From CAVQCX01 sp963775335 (GTDB lineage Bacteria > Pseudomonadota > Gammaproteobacteria > Chromatiales > Chromatiaceae), in contig CAVZIJ010000006.1 in the NCBI GenBank assembly GCA_963775335.1, forward strand, positions 1-64,000: DNA of 64,000 nucleotides. Reading direction: 5' to 3'. The translations under genes were made by a program, and so were the position numbers. Position 1 is the stretch's first letter. Each line of letters starts with the position of its first letter. The notes under the pieces were generated by a model. It made no database searches. It was not told the origin of the DNA and saw nothing but the letters and a program-made list of their open reading frames with translations. Below are positions 52,674 to 62,107 of the stretch, piece by piece.

Positions 52674-53987
52674 ATGGCAATAGGTCTACGCGTGAGAGTA
52701 CATCGGCCCTCCCAGTTGGGTCTGGCGGTGGCGTTAGGGGTCGGAAGCTGCGGGATAGCCGCAGCCGCCTGCGTCAACACGACCGGGACAGGCGGCTGTT
52801 ACAAGACCATCGGAGCTGCGGTCGCAGCGGCATCGGCGAACGACACCATCCTTGTGGCGCCGGGCACCTACCAGGACGACGTGGTGATTACCAAGCCCTT
52901 GTCTCTGGTCGGCGCGGGGGCAAAACGAACCATCATCGACGCAACCGGTCTAGCCAACGGCATCCACGTCGATGGCTACGAGAACCCGGGACTCAGCCAC
53001 GTCAACGTAAACGGCTTCACGGTGGAGAACGCCAACTTTCAGGGCATTCTGGTCACCAACGCATCGTCCGTAAATTTGTCCAGCAACCGGGTGACCGGCA
53101 ATGACGCGCATCTGCAGCCAACGACCGAGCCCCCGACCTGCCCCGGGATCGAGGGCGTCCTCGGCGGGGTGTTCGTCGCTGGAGAGGGATTCGATTGCGG
53201 CGAAGGCGTTCACCTCAGCGGAGTAACGCACTCCATCGTCGCCGACAACGTCGTCCAGGGTAACGCCGGGGGCATACTGCTGAGCGACGACACCGGAGGG
53301 ACCCATGACAACGTCCTCTCGGGCAACACTGTGCAGAACAATCTGTACGACTGCGGCATCACCCTGGCCTCGCACCACTTCGATGCCCAGCAGCTGGATC
53401 CGGCCTTCGGCGTGTATCACAACACGGTCACCGGCAACACCTCGTCCGGCAACGGGACTGCGACCGCCGGAGAAGGTGCGGGCGTGGGACTGTTCGCCGC
53501 AGGTCCCGGCGCCCAGACCTACGGCAACGTCGTGATCAAGAACGTCCTGACGGGCAACGGCCTGCCGGGCGTGACTATGCACAGCCATGCCTCCAACCAG
53601 GACCTGAATGACAACCTGATCGTGGGCAACCAGATCTCGGGCAACGGCCCGGACGGCGACTCAGCCACCGGGGCCCCCACGGGAATCGTCGTATTCAGCG
53701 ATGACAGCGGGGGTGCGGCACCGATTACCGGCACGCTGATCTCCAAGAACGTTTTCAAACAGGAAGGGATCGACGTGGCGGTGAAGACGCCGGGATCGGT
53801 GGACGCGCACTTCAACAACTTCCTCGATAGCGTCGGGGTCTCCAACCTGGGCACAGGCTCCGTGGATGCCACCGAGAACTGGTGGAAATGCGGCGGCGGC
53901 CCCGGGGCCCAGGGCTGCGCTACGGTGGCCGGAAGCGATGTCCTCACCAGCCCTTGGCTTATCTGGCCCTCGGTACCTCTGCTCTAA
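52674..53987 (+). CDS. secreted right-handed parallel beta-helix protein
   Basis: 437 residues. Signal-like N terminus (LGLAVALGVGSCGIAAAACV) followed by repeats of a pectate-lyase/NosD-type beta-helix: GTYQDDVVITKPLSLVGAGA, GIHVDGYENPGL, NRVTGND, NVVQGNAGGILLSDDTGGTH, NTVQNNLYDCG, NTSSGNG, NVLTGNGLPGVTM, NQISGNGPDG. Asn ladders at regular 20-25 residue spacing are visible. A short hydrophobic C terminus ends it. Likely extracellular or periplasmic carbohydrate-interacting protein; no catalytic residues can be named. ATG 52674 after AGCGGAG. Confidence 0.82.
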   Translation: MAIGLRVRVHRPSQLGLAVALGVGSCGIAAAACVNTTGTGGCYKTIGAAVAAASANDTILVAPGTYQDDVVITKPLSLVGAGAKRTIIDATGLANGIHVDGYENPGLSHVNVNGFTVENANFQGILVTNASSVNLSSNRVTGNDAHLQPTTEPPTCPGIEGVLGGVFVAGEGFDCGEGVHLSGVTHSIVADNVVQGNAGGILLSDDTGGTHDNVLSGNTVQNNLYDCGITLASHHFDAQQLDPAFGVYHNTVTGNTSSGNGTATAGEGAGVGLFAAGPGAQTYGNVVIKNVLTGNGLPGVTMHSHASNQDLNDNLIVGNQISGNGPDGDSATGAPTGIVVFSDDSGGAAPITGTLISKNVFKQEGIDVAVKTPGSVDAHFNNFLDSVGVSNLGTGSVDATENWWKCGGGPGAQGCATVAGSDVLTSPWLIWPSVPLL

Positions 53988-54407
53988 CGGCCGCACGGCT
54001 TGTCTCCGACAGGCCCTGACCCCGGGGGGCTGGCAGCGCAGCGAGCGCCCCCGGGCCTTCCGGCGCCGCGGACAAGCCCCATGGGCCCTCGCCCCGAGCC
54101 GCGGGGCGAGGCCCAGGCTGTCACGCCTTCCTCTTGGGATAGGTCGAAGCTGCCTTTTGCGGCGCGACGATGGCGACGATCTAGCCGCCGGACCGGATTT
54201 CGGCCGGGACTCACCCGGCAGGATTTTGGCGAGCAGCGACGGGAGCGGCCCCGGCTGGAACGTGCCGATCGCCGTCGCCTGCATATGCTCACCGACCAGA
54301 GCTCCCGCCCGCAGCTCGCGGTCCGCGGCGGAAAGCGGCGTCCTCTAGGTCGGCCCAAAACAGTGTGAGGCGGGCGCCGGTGGCGTCGGGCAGAAGGGCC
54401 GTGTTGC
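53988..54407. other. intergenic region between the beta-helix gene and the DUF202 gene
   Basis: 420 bp of GC-rich DNA between convergent genes. No frame has a recognisable domain or ribosome site. A stretch on the minus strand reading MQATAIGTFQPGPLPSLLAK looks somewhat protein-like but has no support. Nothing further seen. Confidence 0.45.
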
Positions 54408-54788
54408 TCAAGCGGCCTCAGCCCGCTCCGTTACCGCTTCGATCTTCCCCGGCACCGGGCGCTCGCGCTGGTGCTGCTGCTCCATGTACGCTTCCAGGGC
54501 CCGCTCCTTGGCGACCAACCGTTTGAAACGGCGCGTATTCATGGCGTATTCACGCAACCCGACCGCGAACACGACAACACCCACGCCGATCAGGGAAAAG
54601 CCGGCGTAGACGAAGAACTGGTGGCCAATCAGCTTCACAAAGGCGATGCCGAGCACGACCAGTGCGATGGCGGTGCGGGCATAGGCGAGAAAGGTCCGTT
54701 TGTTTGCCAGGACAGTACGGTCCAGAGCCAGCCAGTCGCGCAGAATCATGTCCTCGCGTTGAAATTGGGTATATGGATCGTCGATCAT
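54408..54788 (-). CDS. DUF202 (YidH-type) membrane protein
   Basis: 126 residues from ATG 54788, preceded by AAGGAGTAAGC. DUF202 hallmark LANKRTFLAYARTAIALVVL, with two or three membrane helices (ALVVLGIAFVKLIG; VYAGFSLIGVGVVVFAVGLR) and a helical, charged C terminus (KRLVAKERALEAYMEQQHQR). Function unknown; often a small inner-membrane protein. Confidence 0.85.
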   Translation of the reverse strand: MIDDPYTQFQREDMILRDWLALDRTVLANKRTFLAYARTAIALVVLGIAFVKLIGHQFFVYAGFSLIGVGVVVFAVGLREYAMNTRRFKRLVAKERALEAYMEQQHQRERPVPGKIEAVTERAEAA

Positions 54789-55560
54789 GCTTACTCCTTT
54801 CATTGTCGGTGAGATACGGCTTCGACAGGGGCCGAGCGTCCGTACGCCTGGGGCGTGTTCACGGAGGGCACCCCCCGTCATGCATTCGGGCGCGACCGAG
54901 GGGGACGGCTAACCCCCTGGGGCACGAAATCGGCTTGCAGCCTGGGCGGGTCTTCGGAAGGCGGTCATCCGCCCGCGGAGGAGCTCTCTCGAGGGACAGT
55001 CGTCCCAGGGGCTATGCCGCCCGCCAGTCAGGCTGGGGGCGGTATCGCGATGGCGGCGTCGCCGCCGGCCTTATCGCGGCGCGTCGGTTTCCTGCTGCGC
55101 CAAGTTGGCTCAAGCCTGGTTAGAGCCCCCGACCCGGAAGCCGGCCCATGCCCGGGCCAACGGCTGAGACCGGCAGGTTCGCCGAGCCTGGCGTCGCACG
55201 CTCGTCGAGCATCCGAATCGCATCTTGCAAACTGCACGCGTCAATCAGGGGTATCGCGCTGATCGCCGCGCGAACCGTCTTAATAATTGCTTTCATCTCG
55301 GTGTCACCTTCGTTTGCCTGAAGCTCCCACCGGTTTAGCAATTCTCTTGCCAACGACATATCTTCTTGTTGTTGTAGGGTTTTTTCCTCCTCCGCGATCC
55401 TGGCGGGATTCCCAGGTGATGCGACATGCATCACGTAAGCCGCTCGTCGGTGACGCATCGCCTTCAGGAAGTCCCGCTGCCGAGGCCCTCCGCGGCGGGC
55501 GTTGTACAATGCAACAGGCCTGTTGCACGGTGCATCCTCTCTCGGCACAATTGGCTCGTG
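54789..55560. other. intergenic region upstream of the histidine kinase
   Basis: 772 bp. The one candidate gene is on the minus strand: ATG 55296 to 55120, 58 residues (MKAIIKTVRAAISAIPLIDA, SLQDAIRMLDERA), with AAGGTG upstream. An in-frame ATG farther up would give EDMSLARELLNRWELQANEG. Support is weak and no family is recognised. The perfect palindrome at 55510 lies at the right end. Confidence 0.4.
55510..55527. promoter_or_regulatory. 18-bp perfect palindrome before the histidine kinase
   Basis: TGCAACAGGCCTGTTGCA is self-complementary over all 18 bp and lies 34 bp before the kinase ATG. Such dyads are typical of enhancer sites of NtrC-type regulators, and one is encoded downstream. No sigma-54 promoter with correct GG-N10-GC spacing was found next to it. 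Confidence 0.6.
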
Positions 55561-57025
55561 ATGGCCAGCTTCACCCTCGCGACATCTCTGCGCCGGAAGA
55601 TCACCGCGGCCTACGCGATCATCGGGCTGCTGATCCTCATCGTCTCGCTGGTCACGATCGAAGAGCTCAAGCTGGTTGAAGGCAAGGTGTTACGCAGCGA
55701 ACGGACCTCCGAGCTGTTCGACAGCGTGTTGGAGATCCGCCGCTACGAGCGCAACTTCTACCTCTATGCCCAGGATGCGGACTACCGGGAGAACGCGGCC
55801 TACGTGGAAAAGACCCGCAGCCTCCTGGATCGGCATACGGTCGATCCCCCGCTGGGCAGCACCCCGAGAGACATTCCGCGGCTTCGCGACGGACTCGCCC
55901 GCTACGGCCTGTTGATGAAGCGCTACCACGACACCCCGGGACAGCGACACGACCTGCAGGGCGAGGTGCGGGCCGCCGGCCAGGGCATCGTCGCCATCGC
56001 CCAGGATATCGTCACCGGCGAGCAGCAGGCGGTCCACTCGCTGCTCGGCACACTTCGGAGCATCCTCGTGTTCTCCATCGGCGCCGTCGTATTGCTGATG
56101 GTCGCCATGGGCCGGGGCCTGTCGATGAGCGTGGTGAAGCCGCTCAAGCGGATCGAGGAAAGCGTCGACGCCGTCTCTCACGGACAGAGCGATCACCTGG
56201 CGCTGGCCTCGAACGATCGCGAGATCGTCTCCATCACCAACGCCTTCAACAACATGTTGCGCGAGCTGGAGCTGCGCCGAACCCACCTTCTGCGCTCGGA
56301 AAAGCTCGCCTCGCTAGGCACCATGCTTTCCGGGGTCGCCCACGAGCTCAACAACCCCCTCTCCAACATTTGGACGTCCTGCCAGATCCTGCAGGATGAG
56401 CTGGGCACCATCGGCATCGACGACCAGGCTGTGTTGTTGCGTCAAATCGACGAACAGGCTGTACGGGCGCGCAACATCGTCCGCGCGCTGCTGGATTTTG
56501 CCCGCGACCGCGATTTCATCGCCGAGTCCGTTGTCCTGCGCCAGCTGGTCGAGCAAACGATGCGGTTCCTCAAGGGCGAGATTCCAACCGCCGTGAACGT
56601 TGTGATCGACGTCGCCGACGACATCGCCGTAATGGCGGACAGACAACGGCTGCAGCAGGTCTTCGTCAACCTGATCAAGAATGCTCTAGACGCCGTTCGG
56701 GTCTCAGGGGAGGTGCGAATCGAGGCGCGCCGCGTCGCCGCCGGCGACTCCTCCCAGGAGCAGCTTCCGTTTTCCAAGCGCTGCGGTTCTGGCCGGCGAG
56801 AGTGTACAGATCAGCGTCCGCGACAACGGGCCGGGCATCGCCGCCGACGTCCTTCCTCGGATCTTCGATCCGTTCTTCACCACCAAGAATGTCGGTAGCG
56901 GCATGGGACTCGGGCTGTTCATCGTGCACGAGATCATCGACGAGCATGACGGGTGCATCAGCGCCGACAGCTCAGAAGGCGGCGGCACGATCTTTCGCAT
57001 ATGGCTACCGGCATCCGGAGCCTGA
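55561..57025 (+). pseudogene. membrane sensor histidine kinase, one frameshift
   Basis: Signal-transducing kinase paired with the sigma-54 regulator downstream. Helix (KITAAYAIIGLLILIVSLVT), periplasmic four-helix sensor (ERNFYLYAQDADYRENAAYV), second helix (ILVFSIGAVVLLMVAMGRGL), HAMP (VVKPLKRIEESVDAVSHGQS), phospho-acceptor His261 in GVAHELNNPLSNIWTSC, N box NLIKNALDAV. The frame then breaks near 56770 (run of four T). In the +1 frame it continues VLAGESVQISVRDNGPGIAA, DPFFTTKNVGSGMGLGLF to TGA 57023-57025. Repairing one extra base restores a normal kinase of about 487 residues. Sequencing error or true mutation. Confidence 0.85.
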
Positions 57026-57129
57026 GGGTTTCTTCATCGCCGTCGTCGCTCCAGGGCCGCGACATTCTCGCCTCCGTCGCATGGTCGCGGTCCCGAAGAG
57101 TCGGCGATTGATTATCGAGGTCAGAAGGC

Positions 57130-58500
57130 ATGAGCAGACAGGGCAGACTGCTGGTCGTCGATGACGAACAGATCGCGCTCAACAACCTCGGGCGCGTACT
57201 GACCCGCGAGGGCTACGAAGTCGCGCTGGAACAGAACGGCACCGCGGCGCTCGCACGCATCGAGCAGGAGGCCTTCGACATCGTCTTGACCGATCTGCGC
57301 ATGGAGAAGGTGGACGGGATGGAGCTGCTCAAGGCGACCCGCGCGCGCCACCCCGACACGGAAGTGATCATGATCACCGGTTATGCCACCGCCGAAACCG
57401 CCGTGGAGGCGATGAAGCAGGGCGCATTCTACTATATCGCGAAGCCGTTCAGGCTGGACGAAGTGAAGAAGGTCGTCAGCGAAGCGATGCAGAAGATTCG
57501 TCTCCGGGACGAGAACCGCCGGTTACGCGAAGAGGTGGAGAGCTACCACGGCAAGGTCAAGATCGTCACCCAGGACACCAACATGCGCCGGTTGATGCAG
57601 CTCGCGGCGCAGGTGGCGCCCACCGGCTGCAACGTGCTGATTACCGGCGAAAGCGGCACTGGCAAGGAGCTGCTCGCGCGCCACGTTCACGGCCACAGCG
57701 AGCGCCGCGATGGGCCGTTCGTCGCCGTGAACTGCGGGGCTTTCACCGAAGAGCTCCTGGCCAACGAGCTGTTCGGGCACGAGCGCGAGGCGTTCACCGG
57801 AGCGACCACGAGCCGGCGCGGACTGATCGAAGCGGCTGCGGGCGGCACGCTTTTTCTCGACGAAATCACCGAGATGCCGCCCCCGATGCAGGTCAAGCTG
57901 CTGCGAGCGATCCAGGAACGCGAGGTCGTGCGGCTCGGCGCCACAGTGGCATCGAAGGTGGATTTCCGTGTCATCGCCGCGACCAACCGCGATATCGCAG
58001 AAATGGTTGCAGCAGGGACATTCCGTCACGACCTGTATTTTCGCATCAAGGTCGTGACGCTCGATTTGCCTCCCCTGTCGGCCCGCCGAGACGACATCCC
58101 TTTGCTCGCCCATCACTTTCTGCGTAAGTTTTCTCTGCGGATGCGAAAAGAAGTTACCGACATCGCCCCGGAGGTCATCGCGTTGTTGGTGCAGTACGAC
58201 TTTCCAGGAAACGTGCGCGAGCTGGAAAATATCATCGAGCGCGGCGTGGCGGTCGCGGGAGGCGAGCGCATCGAAGTGTCACATCTGCCCGACGAGCTCA
58301 GAGAGCTGTCGATCACCAAGGTAAGCCGACGCGACGGACGCTTGCCGACGCTTCAGGAGCGGGAGCTCGACTATATATTGTGGGTGCTCAACGAGGTCGG
58401 CGGCAACCAGACCGCGGCGGCCCAGGTCTTAGGGATCAACCGAAGCTCTCTTTGGCGCAAGCTGAAGGACCACAACGGGGGCAATAGGACTAGAGGATGA
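57130..58500 (+). CDS. NtrC-family sigma-54-dependent response regulator
   Basis: 456 residues. Receiver domain with Asp55 (IVLTDLRMEKVDG) and Lys in IAKPFRLDE; AAA+ domain with Walker A GESGTGKE at 173-180 and Walker B GGTLFLDEITEM; C-terminal Fis-type HTH (NQTAAAQVLGINRSSLWRKL). The sigma-54 contact loop reads EAFTGA at 220-225 rather than GAFTGA; only the first Gly differs. It is the cognate partner of the preceding kinase, 104 bp downstream. Confidence 0.92.
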   Translation: MSRQGRLLVVDDEQIALNNLGRVLTREGYEVALEQNGTAALARIEQEAFDIVLTDLRMEKVDGMELLKATRARHPDTEVIMITGYATAETAVEAMKQGAFYYIAKPFRLDEVKKVVSEAMQKIRLRDENRRLREEVESYHGKVKIVTQDTNMRRLMQLAAQVAPTGCNVLITGESGTGKELLARHVHGHSERRDGPFVAVNCGAFTEELLANELFGHEREAFTGATTSRRGLIEAAAGGTLFLDEITEMPPPMQVKLLRAIQEREVVRLGATVASKVDFRVIAATNRDIAEMVAAGTFRHDLYFRIKVVTLDLPPLSARRDDIPLLAHHFLRKFSLRMRKEVTDIAPEVIALLVQYDFPGNVRELENIIERGVAVAGGERIEVSHLPDELRELSITKVSRRDGRLPTLQERELDYILWVLNEVGGNQTAAAQVLGINRSSLWRKLKDHNGGNRTRG

Positions 58501-58521
58501 ACAGCCGCGCGGGTTGAGCTT

Positions 58522-59388
58522 TCATCGTGCCTCAAACAGATCATTCCGGGCGGCGATTGCGTCCGTTATGTACTCACGAAAGGCCAGCACCCGCGCGGTG
58601 CGTCTGAGATCGGGATGCAGCAATATCCAGAGCCCCAGATTCCATTCCGGCCGGGGACCCGAATAGCGCTGCAGCCCCGGATCGGTATCGCCCATGAAGC
58701 AGGGCAGGATGGAGATCCCCATCCCCTCTCGCAGCGCGGCCTGGGTCAGCAGGGTATCGTCCACGAAGAACCGGTGAGGCTTATCACCGCACGCCTGCTT
58801 GGTCCATGACCGGTGAAAACTGCAGCACTCCACGCCCAGCCAGCGCGGCTCCCCGCCCTCTTTCCGGAACTGCTCGATATACGCGGGACTGCCGTAGGTC
58901 GCCGAGGAAACGGTCGCGACTCGCTTGCCGATGAGGGTGTCCGGCGGGGTGTTGGTGAGCCGTATCGCCAGGTCCGCTTCGCGTTGCGCCAGGCTGGCGT
59001 CGCTATTGGAGACCATCAAGTGCAAGGTCACCTCCGGGTATTCGCGACTGAAGCCGGCAAACATGGGCATGAGTATGGTGGAGGCCATATTGTCTATGGC
59101 GGTCACGCGCAGCGGCCCGGACGGCTTCAGGTCACGGCCTGAGAGTGCACCGTCCACCTCCAGCACCTCTCGCTCCATGCGGGCCGCGGCCTGCCGGAGA
59201 TTGTCCCCCGCGGGCGTCAGCTCATAACCGCTGGGCACCTTGTCGAATAGCCTGACGCCCAGATCCTGTTCGAGCTTGCGCATGCGCCGCGACACGGTCG
59301 AGTGCTGCAGATCAAGCAGCCTCCCGCCACCGGAAATGGAGCCGCTGCGCGCCACGGCCAGAAACACCCTCAGATCGTCCCAGTTCAC
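58522..59388 (-). CDS. LysR family transcriptional regulator
   Basis: 288 residues from GTG 59388 (NWDDLRVFLAVARSGSISGG), chosen because GGGGGAGAGC precedes it; ATG 59457 would add 23 residues. N-terminal winged HTH (LLDLQHSTVSRRMRKLEQDL, GVRLFDKVPSGYELTPAG), then a periplasmic-binding-protein-like effector domain (PLRVTAIDNMASTILMPMFA). It is divergent from a methyltransferase gene and probably controls it through the 134-bp gap between them. Confidence 0.9.
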   Translation of the reverse strand: MNWDDLRVFLAVARSGSISGGGRLLDLQHSTVSRRMRKLEQDLGVRLFDKVPSGYELTPAGDNLRQAAARMEREVLEVDGALSGRDLKPSGPLRVTAIDNMASTILMPMFAGFSREYPEVTLHLMVSNSDASLAQREADLAIRLTNTPPDTLIGKRVATVSSATYGSPAYIEQFRKEGGEPRWLGVECCSFHRSWTKQACGDKPHRFFVDDTLLTQAALREGMGISILPCFMGDTDPGLQRYSGPRPEWNLGLWILLHPDLRRTARVLAFREYITDAIAARNDLFEAR

Positions 59389-59522
59389 GCTCTCCCCCGG
59401 TCCCCGCACCCCTGTGCATTCTTGCACATCCGGTGTCGACATTTTTGGAATAGGCAAGGGAAATCATAGACCTAGACTGTCGAGCATCCCAACCGGGATT
59501 GCACAACGACGGAGGAAAGACA

Positions 59523-60398
59523 ATGCAACAGGCACAGACCACCCAACCAGTTTTCGATGCAGACAAGTACAAGCAGACCACGTTGCAGCAGTGGAACCAC
59601 GCCGCCGAGGCCTGGGACCGCTGGGGCACGCTGCTGTCGCGCTGGCTGGGGCCGGCGACCGAGACGATGCTGGACCTCGCCGGCGTCGCCCCGGGCTCCC
59701 GGGTCCTCGACGTAGCCGCCGGTGCGGGCGAGCAGTCGGTCGCGGCAGCCCGCCGCGTCGGAAGTAGCGGACACGTCCTCGCGACGGACATCTCGCTCAC
59801 CATCCTCGAGTATGCCGAGCGCTCCGCCAGCCTGGCAGGTCTGGGCAACGTCAGCACGCTCGCCATCGATGGAGAGCGTCTCGATGAGCTGGAAGCCGGC
59901 CCCTTCGATGCGGTCATCTCGCGTGTCGGCCTGATCTACTTCCCGGACCAGCAGAAGGCGCTGCGCGGCATGCGCGACAAGCTTCGCGACGGCGGGAAGG
60001 TAGCCGCCATGGTCTACTCGACCGCGGAGCGTAATGGTTTTTTCTCGGTGCCGGTCTCCATCATCCGCCGCCGGGCGGCTCTGCCGCCGCCCCTGCCCGG
60101 CCAGCCCGGACCCTTCAGCCTGGGACGGCCGGAGGTACTGGAGACGATATTTACCGATGCCGGCCTCCGGGACGTCCATATCGAGCGGGTCGAGGCCCCG
60201 GTGCGGGTGGGTAATGCCGCAGAATGTCTGCAGTTCGAGCAGGAATCCTTCGGCGCCCTGCACCAGATGCTGGGTCCGCTCTCGGACCCGGAGAAGGACC
60301 AGGCCTGGGAGGAGATCGAGCAGGCGCTGCGGCAGTTTGAGACCGGCCGTCAATTCGAGGGGCCGTGCGAGATGCTGATCGCCGTCGGCACCCGCTGA
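59523..60398 (+). CDS. class I SAM-dependent methyltransferase (UbiE-like)
   Basis: 291 residues behind GGAGG. Motif I RVLDVAAGAGEQSVAAARRV, then TDISLTILEYAERSA and FDAVISRVGLIYFPDQQKAL, as in UbiE/COQ5-type small-molecule methyltransferases. Divergent from the LysR gene, the standard layout of a regulator with its target. Substrate unknown. Confidence 0.88.
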   Translation: MQQAQTTQPVFDADKYKQTTLQQWNHAAEAWDRWGTLLSRWLGPATETMLDLAGVAPGSRVLDVAAGAGEQSVAAARRVGSSGHVLATDISLTILEYAERSASLAGLGNVSTLAIDGERLDELEAGPFDAVISRVGLIYFPDQQKALRGMRDKLRDGGKVAAMVYSTAERNGFFSVPVSIIRRRAALPPPLPGQPGPFSLGRPEVLETIFTDAGLRDVHIERVEAPVRVGNAAECLQFEQESFGALHQMLGPLSDPEKDQAWEEIEQALRQFETGRQFEGPCEMLIAVGTR

Positions 60399-60798
60399 GA
60401 AGGCGCGAGCCCGGGGTCTCGCGTTGCACCCGGATCGAGTGTGACACTGGGAGACGCCCCCTCATGACAGGGGGCCCCCGGGCCGCGCCGGCCCATTCCG
60501 GACATCGTTCGGGCCATACCAAGGAAACCCGCAACGCCGTGGGGCGCTCAATCAGGCTGTTCACGTATTTCGCCCGCAGCGCATTTGTTCTCGGGGCGCG
60601 GGGGTAGATTTTCCTGCACGCCGTTCGGTGGGCGGCGGCCACGCGAGGGATGTCTGTCGGGACCCATGGCGACCCCGGCGGGCCCTTTCCGCTCAGGCCC
60701 CCATCTCGCCGTGGATAGATGCAGGCGACCTGAGATGCTAGGCTGACCTGGTCTGCCGTTGGGTTTCAGACATCGGCTTTTCGCGCCCTTGCCGCGCA
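60399..60798. other. intergenic region after the methyltransferase
   Basis: 400 bp. A hairpin with CGCGAG/CTCGCG stem and 8-nt loop at 60404-60423 lies just after the stop and may be a weak terminator without T tract. The remaining frames are not supported. Confidence 0.45.
60404..60423 (+). terminator. possible hairpin terminator after the methyltransferase
   Basis: Six-base-pair stem CGCGAG/CTCGCG around CCCGGGGT, followed by TTGCA but no T run. Intrinsic termination would be inefficient. Confidence 0.3.
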
Positions 60799-61575
60799 AT
60801 GAGGTCTGCCATGCATCCTGTCGCGCAGCGACCGATTCGGGTATTCGTGTTCGCAACCGGATGGGGGGTCCCGTTCCCGACTTCCGGCCCGTTTCCCCTC
60901 AAGCTGCTGACCTGGCTGCGCATGGTGGGGCTACCGCACGAGGTCATTATCGAGAATGACCCTCGCAAGGGTCCGAAGGGCAAGTCGCCGTGGATCGAGG
61001 ACGGGGCAACCCGCATGGGGGACACGTCGATCATCATCGGCTACCTCGGCGAGCGTTACGGCGTCGACCCCGATAGATCCCTCGACGCGGGCGCCAAGGC
61101 CCGGGCGCTCGTCATTCAGCGCACGCTCGAGGAGCACTTTCACCAGGCCTTCGAGCACCAGCTGTTTTTCGGGCGCGGCGCCGACGAGCGGCTGTCGGAA
61201 TTCGTCGCGACGCTGCCTTTACCGTTGCGCTGGATCGTGCCTGGCCTGCTCACCTCGCAGCTGCGCAAGCAGCTTTATGAGCGCGGACTGGGGCGCCACG
61301 ACGAGAGCGAGATCATCCGCCAGGGCAAGGCGGACCTCGATGCGCTCAGCGTGCTGCTGGGTGACCAGCCCTACTTCCTCGGCGACCAGCCCACGTCGAT
61401 CGACGCGTGCGTGCTCGGCTTTCTCGGCGTGTCGATCTACGTCAAGGGCGACAATCCGCTGTTCAGCTACGGGGCATCGCTGGACAACCTTTGGCGTTAC
61501 TGCGAGCGGATGCGCGCATGCTACTTCCCGGAGCCCGACATCGCGACCCGCTCCGGCTCCGGGTCCGACGCTTAG
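60799..61575 (+). CDS. glutathione S-transferase family protein, Fax/metaxin-like
   Basis: 258 residues; ATG 60799 or ATG 60811 (MHPVAQRPIRVFVFATGWG). Thioredoxin-like N-terminal half (LKLLTWLRMVGLPHEVIIEN, GKSPWIEDGATRMGDTSIII) and an all-helical C-terminal half (QLRKQLYERGLGRHDESEII, LGDQPYFLGDQPTSIDACVL), the pattern of the Fax/metaxin GST subgroup. A catalytic residue is not evident. No transferase substrate can be named. Confidence 0.85.
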   Translation: MRSAMHPVAQRPIRVFVFATGWGVPFPTSGPFPLKLLTWLRMVGLPHEVIIENDPRKGPKGKSPWIEDGATRMGDTSIIIGYLGERYGVDPDRSLDAGAKARALVIQRTLEEHFHQAFEHQLFFGRGADERLSEFVATLPLPLRWIVPGLLTSQLRKQLYERGLGRHDESEIIRQGKADLDALSVLLGDQPYFLGDQPTSIDACVLGFLGVSIYVKGDNPLFSYGASLDNLWRYCERMRACYFPEPDIATRSGSGSDA

Positions 61576-61587
61576 AAGGCCAAGGCC

Positions 61588-62022
61588 ATGACCAGCGTCC
61601 GCAAGGCCGACCCGGCATGGCGACGACGAGTAGTGGCGCTCGCCGCCATCGGCGCATCGATCGCAGCGTTGCTGATCGGAGCCCTCGAGCGATATCGCAC
61701 CGCGCTTGTGGACTGGATAATCGCCGACCCAGCCGCCACGGCGGATAGGGTCGGCCTGGTGGTTGCACTTTCAATGGTGCTCTCCCTCGGACCACTGCTC
61801 GGTTTTGCGGCCTACATCTGGGGGGTCGGAGGCCGGGCTGTTCGCTCGAGGGAGTTTCCGCCACCGGGGCTGCGGGTCATTCGCGATACCCGGGTCATCA
61901 CCGACGAGGCGGCGGTGCGCCGAGGGCATGTTCTGAGGCTGCTGGCGGTATCCTGCGCGCTGGCGGGAGTCGGGGTCGGCCTGTTCCTCTGGCACCTGCA
62001 GTCCCTGATTAATGGATCGTGA
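61588..62022 (+). CDS. hypothetical three-helix membrane protein
   Basis: 144 residues, 12 bp after the GST-like gene. Three hydrophobic segments: VVALAAIGASIAALLIGALE, VGLVVALSMVLSLGPLLGFA and LLAVSCALAGVGVGLFLWHL, with a basic N terminus. A short soluble loop reads RSREFPPPGLRVIRDTRVIT. No family recognised. Same transcript as the GST-like gene by spacing. Confidence 0.75.
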   Translation: MTSVRKADPAWRRRVVALAAIGASIAALLIGALERYRTALVDWIIADPAATADRVGLVVALSMVLSLGPLLGFAAYIWGVGGRAVRSREFPPPGLRVIRDTRVITDEAAVRRGHVLRLLAVSCALAGVGVGLFLWHLQSLINGS

Positions 62023-62107
62023 CGGTCATGTCTTGCGCCGGCCGGCTCACTCGCCGAACGTCCGGGCACCCTGAAATGCCGGAACCGAGCAACCGGTCCC
62101 CTAGGTC

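Noticed and set aside
52509..52682. Possible gene tail before the beta-helix gene (LAKPIRIDAPDLVMAVGEGR)
   Set aside because: Codon bias is suggestive, but it has no start, no family and overlaps the next start codon; not enough to list as a gene.
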